A DNA stretch of 32,238 bases from assembly GCA_001464155.1 (NCBI GenBank), contig LNEN01000274.1, forward strand, positions 1 to 32,238. Reading direction: 5' to 3'. The notes beneath the pieces are model-generated. The model worked only from the letters and a program-made list of their open reading frames with translations. It had not been told where the DNA came from and ran no database searches. Below, one piece after another: positions 32,213 to 32,238 of the stretch. Positions within the stretch are counted from its first letter, which is position 1. Each line of letters opens with the position of its first letter. The position numbers and the translations under genes are program-made. Origin of the DNA: Cytophagales bacterium Ga0077538. GTDB lineage: Bacteria; Bacteroidota; Bacteroidia; Cytophagales; Cyclobacteriaceae.

Positions 32213-32238
32213 ATGATTTCAGCACAAGACGTAAACAA
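32213..32238 (+). CDS. tsf: start of elongation factor Ts (partial)
   Basis: ATG at 32213 opens a frame to the window edge reading MISAQDVN. This resembles the start of Bacteroidota EF-Ts (M-x-I-(S/T)-A-x-x-V-N-K), and tsf normally follows rpsB. Only eight residues are visible, so position is the stronger argument. Confidence 0.65.

Noticed and set aside
1-32238. tRNA, rRNA or riboswitch genes
   Set aside because: No cloverleaf with a GGTTCRA-type arm, rRNA text or familiar riboswitch core was noticed by eye; covariance-model searches were not possible.

Overview
The window looks like a chromosomal segment of a Bacteroidota bacterium, most likely order Cytophagales, possibly from an environmental or metagenomic assembly. 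The support is a FG-GAP protein with a type IX secretion (Por) C-terminal tail, DUF2795, DUF3052 and GreA-like small proteins typical of Bacteroidota, TAnnTTTG/TAnnTTCG -7 promoter boxes, near absence of Shine-Dalgarno sequences, and the rplM-rpsI-rpsB-tsf order at the right edge. Most genes are housekeeping. No tRNA, rRNA, prophage, insertion sequence or CRISPR array was recognised.

Layout. 1-4200: the 3' end of an unidentified gene, sixA, an LpxL-type acyltransferase, a CHRD-like lipoprotein, and two neighbouring LPP20-like lipoprotein genes that are both interrupted (one frameshift, one in-frame TAA). 4200-7900: DUF3052, a deoxyhypusine-synthase-like enzyme, a GxxExxY nuclease-fold gene bounded by imperfect inverted repeats, and argS. 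7900-11500: a one-TM protein, two tandem glutathione peroxidases, a GreA-like protein, menA and a small exported protein. 11590-13650: an operon read leftwards of a YCII/DGPF protein, an NTF2-like lipoprotein and an ECF sigma factor whose gene is broken. 13750-16400: DUF456, an NlpE/HslJ-type lipoprotein, a 0.5 kb array of 22 units of exactly 22 bp with a 132-bp higher-order period, palindromic repeats, and DUF486. 16450-23660: ettA, DUF2795, ispD, a small membrane protein, queA, a MacB-type permease with a broken 3' end, and recA, separated by several palindromic intergenic repeats. 23800-29530: an outer-membrane-like protein overlapping a putative zinc aminopeptidase, a PhoB-type regulator and its histidine kinase separated by a long two-step inverted repeat, and a T9SS-exported FG-GAP protein. 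29600-32238: an RluA-type pseudouridine synthase, the rplM-rpsI-rpsB ribosomal operon, a terminator, and the start of tsf.

The most noteworthy items are the 22-bp/132-bp nested repeat array; the GxxExxY cassette; four interrupted coding sequences, of which three shift frame in the same direction and at least two seem to lack about a dozen codons; and the inverted repeat that ends one base before the histidine-kinase start codon. Nothing here could be aligned or searched, so family names rest on motif recognition.
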